Part shown: positions 1 to 7,744 of the stretch, piece after piece
Layout of the letters: the number at the start of each line of letters is the position of its first letter
Numbering within the stretch: the first letter of the stretch is position 1
NCBI GenBank assembly: GCA_023300065.1
Contig: JALZWJ010000047.1
Location: forward strand, 1-9,497
Reading direction: 5' to 3'
Length of the DNA stretch: 9,497 nucleotides
DNA from: Akkermansiaceae bacterium
GTDB taxonomy: Bacteria; Verrucomicrobiota; Verrucomicrobiia; Verrucomicrobiales; Akkermansiaceae
Notes under the pieces: model-generated
The model's database searches: none
What the model was told of the DNA's origin: nothing
Seen by the model: the letters and a program-made list of their open reading frames with translations, nothing else
Made by a program: the position numbers and the translations under genes

Positions 1-1351
1 GGTAGCAATACATGTCGATCACGATATCACGACCCCACACTTGGCGGAACTCGAGGGCGAACTCAGCAGCCCAAAGGAGTTCCTCAGGGCGCTCCCCATT
101 CACGTGAAGAATGGGTGCCTCGATCATCTTAGCAACGTCTGTCGCGTAAGCAGAAGAACGGGCGTCTTCTGGCATCGTGGTGAAACCGATTTGGTTATTC
201 ACGATCATGTGGATCGTGCCACCGGTGCGGTAGCCATTCAGCTGTGAAAGGTTGAGCACTTCTGCGACGGGGCCTTGACCAGCAAAAGCGGCATCACCGT
301 GAAGAAGAAGTGGCAGCACCACTTTACGATTCGTCTTCACGTCATCATCTCCGATGAGACGTTGACGGGCGCGGGCCTTACCCTCGACGACGGGGTTAAC
401 CGCCTCCAAGTGACTAGGGTTCGCAGCGAGACTGACGCGGACTTCGCCATCAGGAAGCTGGCGCACTTTCTCGTATCCGAGGTGATACTTCACATCACCA
501 TCACCGGCCACAAGGTCCGGCACGTAGTTCGGGGTGAACTCGTAGAGGAGAGTCGCGATGGACTTCTTCACGAATTGCGCGAGGACATTTAAACGACCAC
601 GGTGGGGCATCCCCATTTCGATCTCCTTCACGCCCTTTTCAGGACAACCTTCAAGAACACGGTTCAGGAGAATCATCAGGCCTTCCCCCCCTTCGAGAGA
701 GAAGCGCTTTTCGCCGAGGAACTTCTTCCCCAAAAAGTTTTCAAAAAGCTCTGACTCCATCAACCAACGGAGGGCTTTTTTCTGATCTTCTGCGGTGATA
801 GCGGGCTGCCCTGCGCGATCCTCGATACGAAGGCGGATCCAGTTCCGCACCTCCGTATTGTGAATGTGCATATACTCGAAGCCGGTGCGGCCGGAGTAAG
901 TTTCTTGCAGCGCCTTGATCAAGTCGCGGAGCTTGGTCGGCTCGCCTTTGCGAAAAAATTGGGTGGAGGCCTCACGGTCCAGATCCGCTTCCGTCAAGCC
1001 GAAGCTCTCTAGCTGAAGACGTGGATTGATGGGGCCAGCATCCTCAAGCGGATTAATGTGCGCCTGAGTGTGACCGAGGGTCCGGTAATTATAAATAAGG
1101 CTGACCACCTTCCCCCGGAAGGAAAGCTGCTCCTCAGAAAGGCGGAGATCTGGCTCGCCAGAACCCGCTGGAGCGGTTTCCACTGCGGGAGCTCCGTTTG
1201 GCCCGCCCTTTTTAGGAAGGGTGGATCCGAGTTCAAAGCCCTCAAAGAAGGCGGCCCAGTTGGCTTCGACCGATTGCGGGTCGTCGCTCCATTGGGCATA
1301 TTTTTCGTCCAAAAGGGCAGCATTGAGCCGTGAAGAAATGTGGGAGGACAT
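1..1351 (-). CDS. sucA: 2-oxoglutarate dehydrogenase E1 component, N-terminal 450 residues (runs off left edge)
   Basis: Thiamine-diphosphate-dependent E1 of the 2-oxoglutarate dehydrogenase complex, which decarboxylates 2-oxoglutarate in the TCA cycle (cytoplasm). The frame is open from the ATG at 1351 to the window edge, giving about half of the usual 900-950 residues. Residues 1-42 match the short N-terminal E1o domain (YAQWSDDPQSVEANWAAFF), followed by a Gly/Pro/Ala-rich linker (43-67). Next come GHTQAHINPL (93-102), YMHIHNTE (160-167) and KFLGEKRFSLEGGE (210-223). MGMPHRGRLNVLAQF (246-260) carries the active-site His250, and NPSHLE (311-316) carries His314; these correspond to E. coli SucA His260 and His298. 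HGDAAFAGQG (351-360) and NNQIGFTT (385-392) form the ThDP/Mg site. The start is firm: an in-frame TAA lies seven codons upstream (1370-1372). No Shine-Dalgarno is seen. It is divergent from the ABC operon. The motifs distinguish it from the pyruvate dehydrogenase E1 families. sucB would be expected beyond the left edge. Confidence 0.96.
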   Translation of the reverse strand, partial: MSSHISSRLNAALLDEKYAQWSDDPQSVEANWAAFFEGFELGSTLPKKGGPNGAPAVETAPAGSGEPDLRLSEEQLSFRGKVVSLIYNYRTLGHTQAHINPLEDAGPINPRLQLESFGLTEADLDREASTQFFRKGEPTKLRDLIKALQETYSGRTGFEYMHIHNTEVRNWIRLRIEDRAGQPAITAEDQKKALRWLMESELFENFLGKKFLGEKRFSLEGGEGLMILLNRVLEGCPEKGVKEIEMGMPHRGRLNVLAQFVKKSIATLLYEFTPNYVPDLVAGDGDVKYHLGYEKVRQLPDGEVRVSLAANPSHLEAVNPVVEGKARARQRLIGDDDVKTNRKVVLPLLLHGDAAFAGQGPVAEVLNLSQLNGYRTGGTIHMIVNNQIGFTTMPEDARSSAYATDVAKMIEAPILHVNGERPEELLWAAEFALEFRQVWGRDIVIDMYCY

Positions 1352-1420
1352 AAGTAACGAAGGTTGGCGTTATTCGAGGAAGGTTGAGATTGAAGCTTGG
1401 AAGAGCAGCGGCAATGCAGT

Positions 1421-1449
1421 TAGTTAATTCCCACACCTCCGCGAGTCAA
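1421..1449 (-). promoter_or_regulatory. candidate sigma70-type promoter for sucA
   Basis: On the minus strand, TTGACT (1449-1444) matches the -35 consensus at five of six positions. It is followed after 17 nt by TAACTA (1426-1421), a poor -10. Transcription would start near 1414, leaving a leader of about 60 nt before the sucA ATG. The -35 and spacing are good and the -10 is weak, so this is only a candidate. Confidence 0.3.
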
Positions 1450-1470
1450 TCGCACAGCACCGATTCTACC

Positions 1471-1476
1471 TAATAT
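1471..1476 (+). promoter_or_regulatory. candidate -10 box for the ABC operon, very close to the start codon
   Basis: TAATAT ends 5 nt before the ATG at 1482. If used as a -10, transcription would begin at or within a base or two of the start codon, giving a leaderless mRNA. That would fit the lack of a Shine-Dalgarno here. No good -35 hexamer lies 16-18 nt upstream (the bases there read AATCGC), so support is the hexamer and its position only. Confidence 0.22.
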
Positions 1477-1481
1477 TTCGC

Positions 1482-2414
1482 ATGATCGAGATTTCCAGTC
1501 TCAGCAAGAACTACGGCCGCCACCAAGCGGTCGACCAAATTTCCTTTGAAGTCGCTCGTGGCGAGATCGTCGGATTTCTGGGCCCCAATGGCGCAGGTAA
1601 GACAACCACGCTCCGAATGTTGACTGGTTTTCTCCCCCCATCCTCCGGTGCAGCGCGCATTGCGGGGAAGGATATCTTCCGGGAATCGCTCGAAGTGCGA
1701 AAGCGCATCGGCTACATGCCGGAGAACGTTCCTTTATATACTGAGATGCGAGTGAAGGAATATCTCCGCTTCCGAGGGGCCCTCCGTGGCCTCTCTGGCA
1801 GCCGCCTCCGCAAGCGCATGGGCGAGGTCCTGGAGATCTGCGGCCTCACCGATGTCCGCCGCAAGATGATCAAAACGCTCTCGAAGGGTTACCGCCAGCG
1901 CGTGGGCTTGGCAGACGCTCTGATCCATGAGCCAGACCTCCTTATCCTCGATGAACCGACGAATGGCCTGGACCCGAACCAGATCCGCGCGATCCGGAAG
2001 CTCATCCAGAACCTCGGAGAAAAACACACGATCCTCCTCTCAACCCACATCCTGAGCGAAGTGGAGATGACTTGTAACAAAGTGGTCATCATCGATGGCG
2101 GTAAAGTCAAAGCGGCCGATACCCCCACGAACCTCGTGAACTCGATGCGGCGCGCCGGCCGGGTCACGGTCGAGATGCAGGCCCCCATCCCCGAAGCCGA
2201 ACTCAGCATGATGAGCTTTGAGGAAGTGACGAAGGTCAAAAGCGAAGCTCTCCCAGATGGCTGGAACCGCTTCACCGTTTACGTCGCACCGAACACCGAC
2301 ACCCGCCTCAAGCTTGGCAATCTTGCTTCTCAAAAACACTGGCCCCTCCGCTCCCTCAGCCGCCGGGTGGGGACTTTGGAAGAAGTCTTCGTCGAACTCA
2401 CCCGCAAAGACTAA
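1482..2414 (+). CDS. ABC transporter ATP-binding protein (GldA/ABC-2 exporter type)
   Basis: Cytoplasmic ATPase subunit of an ABC-2 type transporter, 310 residues. Visible in order: Walker A GPNGAGKTT (34-42, Lys40), the Q-loop region GYMPENVPLY (77-86), signature LSKGYRQR (133-140), Walker B LLILDEPT (153-160, catalytic Glu158), D-loop NGLDP (161-165) and H-loop STHIL (His189). The Q-loop position reads PEN, with Glu where Gln is usual; as far as I recall this is common in GldA-like ATPases and is not damage. The C-terminal part (about 220-310) is the extra domain found in drug, gliding and Nos-type ATPases, ending in VGTLEEVFVELT. It is first in a four-gene operon and 12 nt upstream of the permease gene. 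The immediate neighbours (GldF-like permease, GldG-like auxiliary, DUF4340) place it in the Gld-type subgroup rather than among drug exporters. The substrate cannot be read from the sequence. Confidence 0.93.
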   Translation: MIEISSLSKNYGRHQAVDQISFEVARGEIVGFLGPNGAGKTTTLRMLTGFLPPSSGAARIAGKDIFRESLEVRKRIGYMPENVPLYTEMRVKEYLRFRGALRGLSGSRLRKRMGEVLEICGLTDVRRKMIKTLSKGYRQRVGLADALIHEPDLLILDEPTNGLDPNQIRAIRKLIQNLGEKHTILLSTHILSEVEMTCNKVVIIDGGKVKAADTPTNLVNSMRRAGRVTVEMQAPIPEAELSMMSFEEVTKVKSEALPDGWNRFTVYVAPNTDTRLKLGNLASQKHWPLRSLSRRVGTLEEVFVELTRKD

Positions 2415-2426
2415 TCACTCACCGCG

Positions 2427-3179
2427 ATGCGCATTTTCCGAATTCTCTACTTCAAAGAGCTGAAGACCTACTTCCTCACCCCCTTCGGGTGGTTAATCAT
2501 GGCCTTCGCCGCCCTCATGCAGGGGCTCATTCTCTCGACAACTCTGGAGGCCTTCGAAAATCAGGCCCAGTCTGAGAGCCTAGTCCACCTGAACTTCACT
2601 TCCCCATTTTTCTGGTTCTACTTCCTCTTCCTCTTCCCGGTCCTGACGATGCGCCTCTTCTCGGAGGAGAATCGGTCCGGCACCTTAGAAGGGCTACTCA
2701 CCGCACCAGTTCGCACTTGGCAAGTCGTGCTCTCTAAGTTCTTCGCCGCCTACACCGCCTTTGCCCTCTTGTGGATCCCGGCGATCGTGCACTTTAAGCT
2801 CTTCACGACCATCACCGATGTCCCGCCGCCTTTTGTGAATGGCGAGCTTTATGGTGCCATGACCATCATCATGCTCATGGGCGCGCTCTTCACCGCTTTT
2901 GGCTGCCTAGCCTCGGCTTTGACCTCCAGCCAAATCATCGCCGGAGTGGTCTGTGTGGGCATTCTTTTTGTTCACTTCCTCCTTGGTCTCGTGACCACTT
3001 TCTTCGGTGATACAATCGCCGCCGCTCCCCTCTTCGATTTCCTATCCTCACAGAACCACCTTCGTGATTTCTCGCGCGGCCTGATCGATACCCGTCCCCT
3101 TGCGTATTACATCAGCGCCGCCGCCTTCGTCCTCTTTCTCACTCACCACCTACTGGACTACCGTCGCTGGAAGCCCTGA
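2427..3179 (+). CDS. ABC-2 type permease (GldF-like)
   Basis: Inner-membrane permease partner of the upstream ATPase, 250 residues, the usual size for single-domain ABC-2 permeases. About six hydrophobic segments are visible, near 19-38, 59-77, 103-123, 138-163, 167-190 and 224-242. The cytoplasmic loop MRLFSEENRSGTLEGLLTAP (75-94) is the conserved motif of the GldF/ABC-2 group (MRl..EE...GTlE.Ll..P). The C-terminal stretch with FDFLSSQNHLRDFSRGLID (203-221) is also typical of this subgroup, where an FxxGxID-like segment precedes the last helix. The start ATG at 2427 follows the ATPase stop by 12 nt with no Shine-Dalgarno, suggesting coupled expression. It probably works as a dimer with two copies of the ATPase. 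Whether it transports a substrate or only transmits force to the partner proteins is unknown. Confidence 0.9.
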   Translation: MRIFRILYFKELKTYFLTPFGWLIMAFAALMQGLILSTTLEAFENQAQSESLVHLNFTSPFFWFYFLFLFPVLTMRLFSEENRSGTLEGLLTAPVRTWQVVLSKFFAAYTAFALLWIPAIVHFKLFTTITDVPPPFVNGELYGAMTIIMLMGALFTAFGCLASALTSSQIIAGVVCVGILFVHFLLGLVTTFFGDTIAAAPLFDFLSSQNHLRDFSRGLIDTRPLAYYISAAAFVLFLTHHLLDYRRWKP

Positions 3180-3200
3180 TCTATTTGCCCCTTTTGCCCC

Positions 3201-4754
3201 ATGGCCGACTCTGACTCAAACTTCGAAATGGCACCCCCGCCCCGCCCCATCAAGCGGCTGGGTCTTGGTGTGCGCTCAGTTCTCCAACTCATCTTTGCCT
3301 TCCTCTCGCTTATCTGCATCTCCTACCTCGCGAGCCAACACTTCGAGAGGAAAGATCTGACTAAAAACCATGTCTTTACTCTCTCAGAAGCCACGCAGAA
3401 TCTCCTTGCATCTGCGAGACTCCAAGACCGGGAAGATCCTGTCAAAATCATCGCCGCCATTCGTAAAACCTCTCCGCATTACGGGCGTCTTCGGCCCATC
3501 GTCGAAGAATACGAACGCCTCTCCAACGGCAAAGTAAAAATCGACTATCTAGATCCCATCCGCGATGGCGACCGCGCCCTAGAGATCATGAATAACTATG
3601 GCGATATCCTCGCCGACAAGCTCTTTGAAGACGACCTTTTCATCATCGATGCTCGCCAGGGAGCCGGAGCCACACAGGAGGAAAAAAATACCGCCATCAC
3701 CAGCCACCTCCGCTACCTTCGCGTCAATGACCTCTTAGTCAAAGCGACTGATGCCAATAAACAACGCCGCATCATCGGCTATCAGGATGAAGTCCTGATC
3801 AGCTCCATGATCCAATCCGCCATCGAGGGCACCCCCCGCATTATGTATCTCGTGGAAGATAAGAGTGATGTCGAAGTCGGCGCGGCTGACTCACCCTGGC
3901 TCGTCCTCACCGAGGCTCTTCAGAAACAAAACATCCTCCTCCTGCCCATCAAGATTTCTCAAATCGATGCGATCCCAAAGAACGCCGAGGGCGTGGTCAT
4001 CGTCGCTCCCGAGTATGACTTCGAGACGAAAGAAATCGAGATCCTGACCAACTACTGGAACCGCCCAGCCTCCTCCATCATCGCCTATCTCGACCCCAGC
4101 ACCCGGCCAGTGAACCTGCGTGCCTTCTTCCGTAAGAACGGCGTCACTCCCCGCGATGACCGCATCATCCGCACCCGTAATGGCCGGACCGAGAGTCAAG
4201 TCCTAGCCACCTTCACCAGCGGACTCGGAATCAATGGATCACTTGAATCAAAGTCCGTCCCATTCGAGGGCCGCGTCAGTAGCCTCGAAGTCCGTGAAGG
4301 CGCCGAGGACCTCGTTACAAATGGTATTCAGTGCTACTCCCTCATCGAGGCTGCCCCGGGATTTTGGGGCGAGACAGATTACAAAAAACCTAACCCCAAA
4401 TACGATGACAACTCCGACGAAAGCGGTGTCCTAGCCATCGGAGCCGCCGTGATTCGCGGAAACGCGAACGACGACAAAACCGCCGCAAATGTCTCTAAGA
4501 TGATCATCCTCTCCACCAGCGATTTTCTTGACCCAAAGCGGCTCGGCAACGAGCAGCTGGACTTCGTGAAAAACTCCACCCATTGGCTCCTCGGACGTGA
4601 AGACCTCATGGGAATCGGTCCCCGTGGCGTGGAACGGAGAAAGCTCAACCTCATCAAATCCGAGGTCAGCTTCCTTCATAACATCGTCGTCTTCTTCATC
4701 CCAGCCGGTCTCTTCGTCATCGCCATGATGGTCTGGAACACCCGCCGCGCGTAG
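3201..4754 (+). CDS. GldG-like ABC transporter auxiliary protein (ABC_transp_aux family)
   Basis: Membrane-anchored auxiliary subunit of the ABC system, 517 residues. A membrane helix near 25-44 is followed by the family hallmark with FERKDLTKNHVFTLSEATQN (48-67). A large extracytoplasmic region comes next (about 70-488), and a second helix lies near 491-510, just before a short basic tail (NTRRA). This two-anchor plan is that of GldG. Within the domain, GYQDEVLISSMIQSAIEG (193-210) followed by a beta strand (RIMYLVED) matches the conserved core. The position where many relatives have a GHGE-like motif reads VEDKSD here, so any role of that motif is probably lost. ILSTSDFLD (436-444) resembles the late conserved segment. 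GldG is needed for gliding in Flavobacterium, but homologues are common in non-gliding bacteria, so gliding is not implied. It sits 21 nt after the permease gene. The leader is almost all pyrimidine and holds an 8-bp repeat (TTTGCCCC) directly before the ATG. A second ATG ten codons in is possible. Confidence 0.87.
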   Translation: MADSDSNFEMAPPPRPIKRLGLGVRSVLQLIFAFLSLICISYLASQHFERKDLTKNHVFTLSEATQNLLASARLQDREDPVKIIAAIRKTSPHYGRLRPIVEEYERLSNGKVKIDYLDPIRDGDRALEIMNNYGDILADKLFEDDLFIIDARQGAGATQEEKNTAITSHLRYLRVNDLLVKATDANKQRRIIGYQDEVLISSMIQSAIEGTPRIMYLVEDKSDVEVGAADSPWLVLTEALQKQNILLLPIKISQIDAIPKNAEGVVIVAPEYDFETKEIEILTNYWNRPASSIIAYLDPSTRPVNLRAFFRKNGVTPRDDRIIRTRNGRTESQVLATFTSGLGINGSLESKSVPFEGRVSSLEVREGAEDLVTNGIQCYSLIEAAPGFWGETDYKKPNPKYDDNSDESGVLAIGAAVIRGNANDDKTAANVSKMIILSTSDFLDPKRLGNEQLDFVKNSTHWLLGREDLMGIGPRGVERRKLNLIKSEVSFLHNIVVFFIPAGLFVIAMMVWNTRRA

Positions 4755-4778
4755 CCTAGCCTCAAAACCTCCTCGACG

Positions 4779-7019
4779 ATGCGTATCATCCCCACCCTTC
4801 TCTTCTCCCTTCTCACGATCGGACTGGTGGCTCTTGTCGTGATGCAGCAGCGTCGCGGGAACCTCGATTTCCTCTTCGGCTCACCGCCCCTAAAGACCGG
4901 TGAAGTCGTCTATCATTTTGATCCAGAAGAAGTCAGCCGCATTCACATCCTCAATGAAGACGGCACTCAGGCCACCGTCATCAAAAAAGGGGCCGCTTGG
5001 GTTCTCACCGAACCATGGCAGGACTATGCAGACTCCCGCGTCATTCGCTCCATCGTAGACTTCGCCTCACGCCTCCAGATTGAAGACGTCATCGAGCGAG
5101 ACGAGGTCGATGACCTTGCCGAGTTTGGCCTCAAAAGCTCACGTATCTCGATAGAACTCTTCGATAAATCAGGCACTCCCATCTGCCGCTTTAAAATGGG
5201 CCGCTACACCAGCTGGCGAGGATTTGACCCCACTCTGAAATCAGAGGACCCCAGCAAGCCAGTCCCCAGCTTCCCCACCCTCGTCATCCGCCCCACCGAG
5301 AATCAGATGAAGGACCACCTCTACATCTGCTCTGACTTCGCAAACCCCGCTCTCCGCTCCATCCCGATTCGGGAATTCTTCGGCGGCGGCCTGCAGCTCC
5401 TCCGCGACCACCAAGTCTTCTACCTCTCACCCGGCGCCGCTGCCGAAATCATCCTTAAAGAAGAAAATTCTGAGATCACCCTGCAACGCTCCTCTCTCGC
5501 CAAAGATTCCGAATGGGTCATCTCAAAACCCTTCGAACTCGCAGCAAACCCCGCGAGCATAAACCAACTGCTTGGTGGCCTTTCTCGGCTTACCGCCATC
5601 CAAGTCGTGGATGATAACGCCCTCACCCTCCCTGATCCTCTCCCAGAGAACATCGACCACACCATCAGCATCCGTTACTTCCTGCCCGATGGCACCAAAA
5701 GCCCCCCCGTCGTCGCCACTTTCTACCCGCCGGAAAACGAACAAGCCACCGCTGCCCCCGTCATCCTCTCCGAAGGGAATGGCAAAAAGCGCTCTGCCAT
5801 CCTCATGGTCCCTCAAGGCACCGGTTCCCTCCTCGCCGGGCTTCCACGCTCGGTCAATGCGCTCCGCAGCCGCACCATGACCTCCCTTCAAGTCAAGCAA
5901 GTCCAGTTCGTCAACGTCAGCGACTTCATTGGCCGTAGTATCGACCTCTCGCTCGAGCGCGATCCACACGAACAGGCCCGCCGCTGGCAGGCCCGTGTCA
6001 TTGGAGCCGACCGCACCACTGACCCCAATAGCTACTACAAAGGCCCCGCGAACGAAGTCCAAGTCACCGCTCTTTTTGAAGCCCTCTTTAAAGACGAGGT
6101 CGAGAGCTTTACCAATGATGCCTCCACCGACCCGAAGACCTACGGACTAGACCAGCCCACCCACCGGATCAACATCACCCTCACCGACAAAAGCATCGCG
6201 CGCTTTGTCATTGGCGAAAAACTCAGCCCCCAATTCTACGCCCGCCGAGCAGATGGCGGCCGCCCCTTCGAAATCTCCGAGGATGCCTACGAGGCCGCAT
6301 CAAAAGGCCTCCCTCACCGCGAGCTAAACGTCATCACACAGCCAGTCCCTGAAGGTGCCCCCACTCCGAGCGGCTTAAATCTCCTCGGCTTAGACAAACC
6401 AAAAATCGTCGTAGTTAACGAGATCACCGTTCACCTTGGCCAGGCCAACACTCGGCACTTCTTCGCCAACCGGCTCGATGAAGATGGGAAACACACACCA
6501 CACGTTGTCGAAATCTCGCCAGAGAGCCTCAACAAAATCCCCCTCCAACCCTACCGCTGGCGGAGCGTGCGCCTCTGGAACCTCAATCGCTTTGAGATCA
6601 AAGGCCTCATCATCACACGCGGATTCCAACCTCCGCTTGAACTCGGCTATAACTTCTACACCCAAGTCTGGAGCGCTACCCAACAAGGGAAAGACGTCAC
6701 CGCTCTGCTCAATCCACACAAAGCAGAAAAGCTCCTCAAAAAGCTCACCGACATCGATGTGCAACACTGGATCGGCCCCGTCGCAGATAACGCAGCCTAC
6801 CGACTCAGTGATCCCAACCTCCGCATCTCAGTCCTCGTCGAGGATATTGATGACGACGGCATCGAACGTGGTAAAATCCGCCGAAACCTCACTCTGAGTG
6901 AAGTCGTAGATGGCCAAGCAAACCGCCTCTACTACGGCAAGACCACCCACGACCAAAACTACTTCCTCCTAGACGCCGCCACCTTCCAACGCCTCGCCGT
7001 GGACCTCCTGGAGAAGTAG
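4779..7019 (+). CDS. DUF4340 domain protein with tandem modules, membrane-anchored
   Basis: Protein of 746 residues and unknown biochemical role, regularly encoded beside GldG-like proteins. It has one N-terminal signal-anchor helix (about 4-22); the rest should be extracytoplasmic. The first DUF4340 module is clear (about 44-180): FDPEEVSRIHIL, then a strand ending WVLTEPW, a helix over the ADSRVIRSIVDFASRL stretch, EFGL (115-118), and a strand with FKMGRYTSW. Similar patterns recur at about 214-310 (WVISKPF, then INQLLGGLSRL), about 370-505 (YYKGPANEVQVTALFEALF, YGLDQP, ARFVIGEKL) and about 598-746 (WSATQQGKDVTALLNPHKAEKL, YRLSDP, LYYGKT). The chain therefore looks like up to four diverged copies of one fold. 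It is last in the operon, 24 nt after the GldG-like gene, with no Shine-Dalgarno; a CCTCCT (4768-4773) near the ATG has the opposite polarity. Family and location are well supported; function and exact module borders are inference. Confidence 0.85.
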   Translation: MRIIPTLLFSLLTIGLVALVVMQQRRGNLDFLFGSPPLKTGEVVYHFDPEEVSRIHILNEDGTQATVIKKGAAWVLTEPWQDYADSRVIRSIVDFASRLQIEDVIERDEVDDLAEFGLKSSRISIELFDKSGTPICRFKMGRYTSWRGFDPTLKSEDPSKPVPSFPTLVIRPTENQMKDHLYICSDFANPALRSIPIREFFGGGLQLLRDHQVFYLSPGAAAEIILKEENSEITLQRSSLAKDSEWVISKPFELAANPASINQLLGGLSRLTAIQVVDDNALTLPDPLPENIDHTISIRYFLPDGTKSPPVVATFYPPENEQATAAPVILSEGNGKKRSAILMVPQGTGSLLAGLPRSVNALRSRTMTSLQVKQVQFVNVSDFIGRSIDLSLERDPHEQARRWQARVIGADRTTDPNSYYKGPANEVQVTALFEALFKDEVESFTNDASTDPKTYGLDQPTHRINITLTDKSIARFVIGEKLSPQFYARRADGGRPFEISEDAYEAASKGLPHRELNVITQPVPEGAPTPSGLNLLGLDKPKIVVVNEITVHLGQANTRHFFANRLDEDGKHTPHVVEISPESLNKIPLQPYRWRSVRLWNLNRFEIKGLIITRGFQPPLELGYNFYTQVWSATQQGKDVTALLNPHKAEKLLKKLTDIDVQHWIGPVADNAAYRLSDPNLRISVLVEDIDDDGIERGKIRRNLTLSEVVDGQANRLYYGKTTHDQNYFLLDAATFQRLAVDLLEK

Positions 7020-7046
7020 GATCTCAACTGCCACACCCCGCGCGGC

Positions 7047-7625
7047 TTAAAGATTCTTGATAAAGGACAGCAACGGGCCTGTTGCTTTGATCAACATAAG
7101 ATCGATTGCGAGCACCTCACCGGAGTTCGTTTTCTTAAAATTAGGAGGACGGGCATCAACCATTACAAGTTCCCCCAGCCCATGCACCCATGCCGTCGCC
7201 ATGAGGTTGTTTGGTAGCCTCTTCCAACCGAGCGCTTGGAGGAATTTTGAAATCTCAGATTCGGTTGGCTCGCCGCCTTTCAAAAGCGCCTGAGATGTCA
7301 CAAAATTTCCATTTGGTAAGATCCCTTCGATTTTCACATCATCCAAAAAGAATTCATTCATCAACACTAACCGCTCTAAGTATTCGCTAGGCAGAGCCTT
7401 GCGAACGCTGAGCTTTCCTTCCGCGACAATCGGGACGAGGGCAATCTCAGTTAAGTATTTAAAGACCCGCCCCCGCTCTTCATCTAAGATTACCGAGTGC
7501 TTCCTCCCTCTAACCTTAACTGAACTGGCTTGAGGTTTATCAAATACGCGGAAGATAGATTTCTTTAAGAAATCAACTTCTTCTCTTTCTTGATCAAAGG
7601 TTGAACCCGAACCTCCTCTGGACAT
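7047..7625 (-). CDS. standalone kinase-like protein resembling the kinase domain of polyvalent phage proteins
   Basis: A 192-residue soluble protein, about the size of a minimal kinase fold. Its pattern matches, from memory, the kinase domain of phage polyvalent proteins (Pfam Kinase-PolyVal, PF18762); this was not searched. An N-lobe strand HSVILDEERGRVFKYL (43-58) offers Lys56 as the ATP-binding lysine. EYLERLVLMNEFFLDDVKIEG (81-101) fits helix C and the following strand. NFVTSQALLKGGEPTESEI (107-125) fits the hinge. VDARPPNF (156-163) fits the catalytic loop, with Asp157 and Asn162 spaced +5 as in HRDxKxxN, and AIDLML (173-178) gives Asp175 at the DFG position. All key residues appear present, so catalysis is possible; the substrate is unknown. 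The gene is convergent with the DUF4340 gene (27 nt between stops), and a small ORF overlaps its start. A short GCCG/CGGC inverted repeat (7627-7642) lies just before the ATG, with no Shine-Dalgarno. The gene is AT-rich compared with its neighbours. Confidence 0.72.
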   Translation of the reverse strand: MSRGGSGSTFDQEREEVDFLKKSIFRVFDKPQASSVKVRGRKHSVILDEERGRVFKYLTEIALVPIVAEGKLSVRKALPSEYLERLVLMNEFFLDDVKIEGILPNGNFVTSQALLKGGEPTESEISKFLQALGWKRLPNNLMATAWVHGLGELVMVDARPPNFKKTNSGEVLAIDLMLIKATGPLLSFIKNL

Positions 7626-7744
7626 TGCCGTAAAAATTCGGCGTTGGACATCGACTGGGAAGAAGCCATTTCACGCGCCTCCTTCATCCTCACCATCAAA
7701 TGACGGGGATGAATCGGCTGCTTTTTCTGAGTCGGAATGTTCAT
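7565..7744 (-). CDS. small hypothetical protein overlapping the kinase-like gene
   Basis: I do not recognise this product. From the ATG at 7744 it encodes 59 residues. An ATG at 7768 would add eight, and a TTG at 7771 one more. It is basic, with lysine-rich ends (TQKKQP near the start, IKKEKKLIS at the end) and a central amphipathic stretch (MKEAREMASSQ). No membrane segment or cysteine pair is seen. Its last 61 nt overlap the first codons of the kinase-like gene in another frame, the arrangement expected for translational coupling. Support is limited to the overlap, the otherwise empty region and the shared base composition. It could be a non-coding open frame, or a small partner or regulator of the kinase-like protein. 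Confidence 0.42.
   Translation of the reverse strand: MNIPTQKKQPIHPRHLMVRMKEAREMASSQSMSNAEFLRQCPEEVRVQPLIKKEKKLIS

Noticed and set aside
1482..2414. Glu instead of Gln in the ATPase Q-loop as a sign of a dead ATPase
   Set aside because: To my knowledge GldA-like ATPases commonly have PE at this place, and all other catalytic motifs are intact.
5523..6062. Minus-strand open frame of 179 codons within the DUF4340 gene
   Set aside because: It lies wholly inside a gene with clear family motifs on the other strand; open antisense frames are expected in GC-rich coding DNA. Its Asp/Gly/Val-rich translation resembles no family.
6436..6897. Plus-strand open frame of 153 codons in another frame of the DUF4340 gene
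   Set aside because: The Ser/Thr/Lys-rich translation is typical of an out-of-frame reading of the real gene; no domain is seen.
7020..7046. Possible bidirectional terminator between the convergent DUF4340 and kinase-like genes
   Set aside because: The only pairing (GCCACAC with GCGCGGC) has two mismatches and no T-run follows on either strand.
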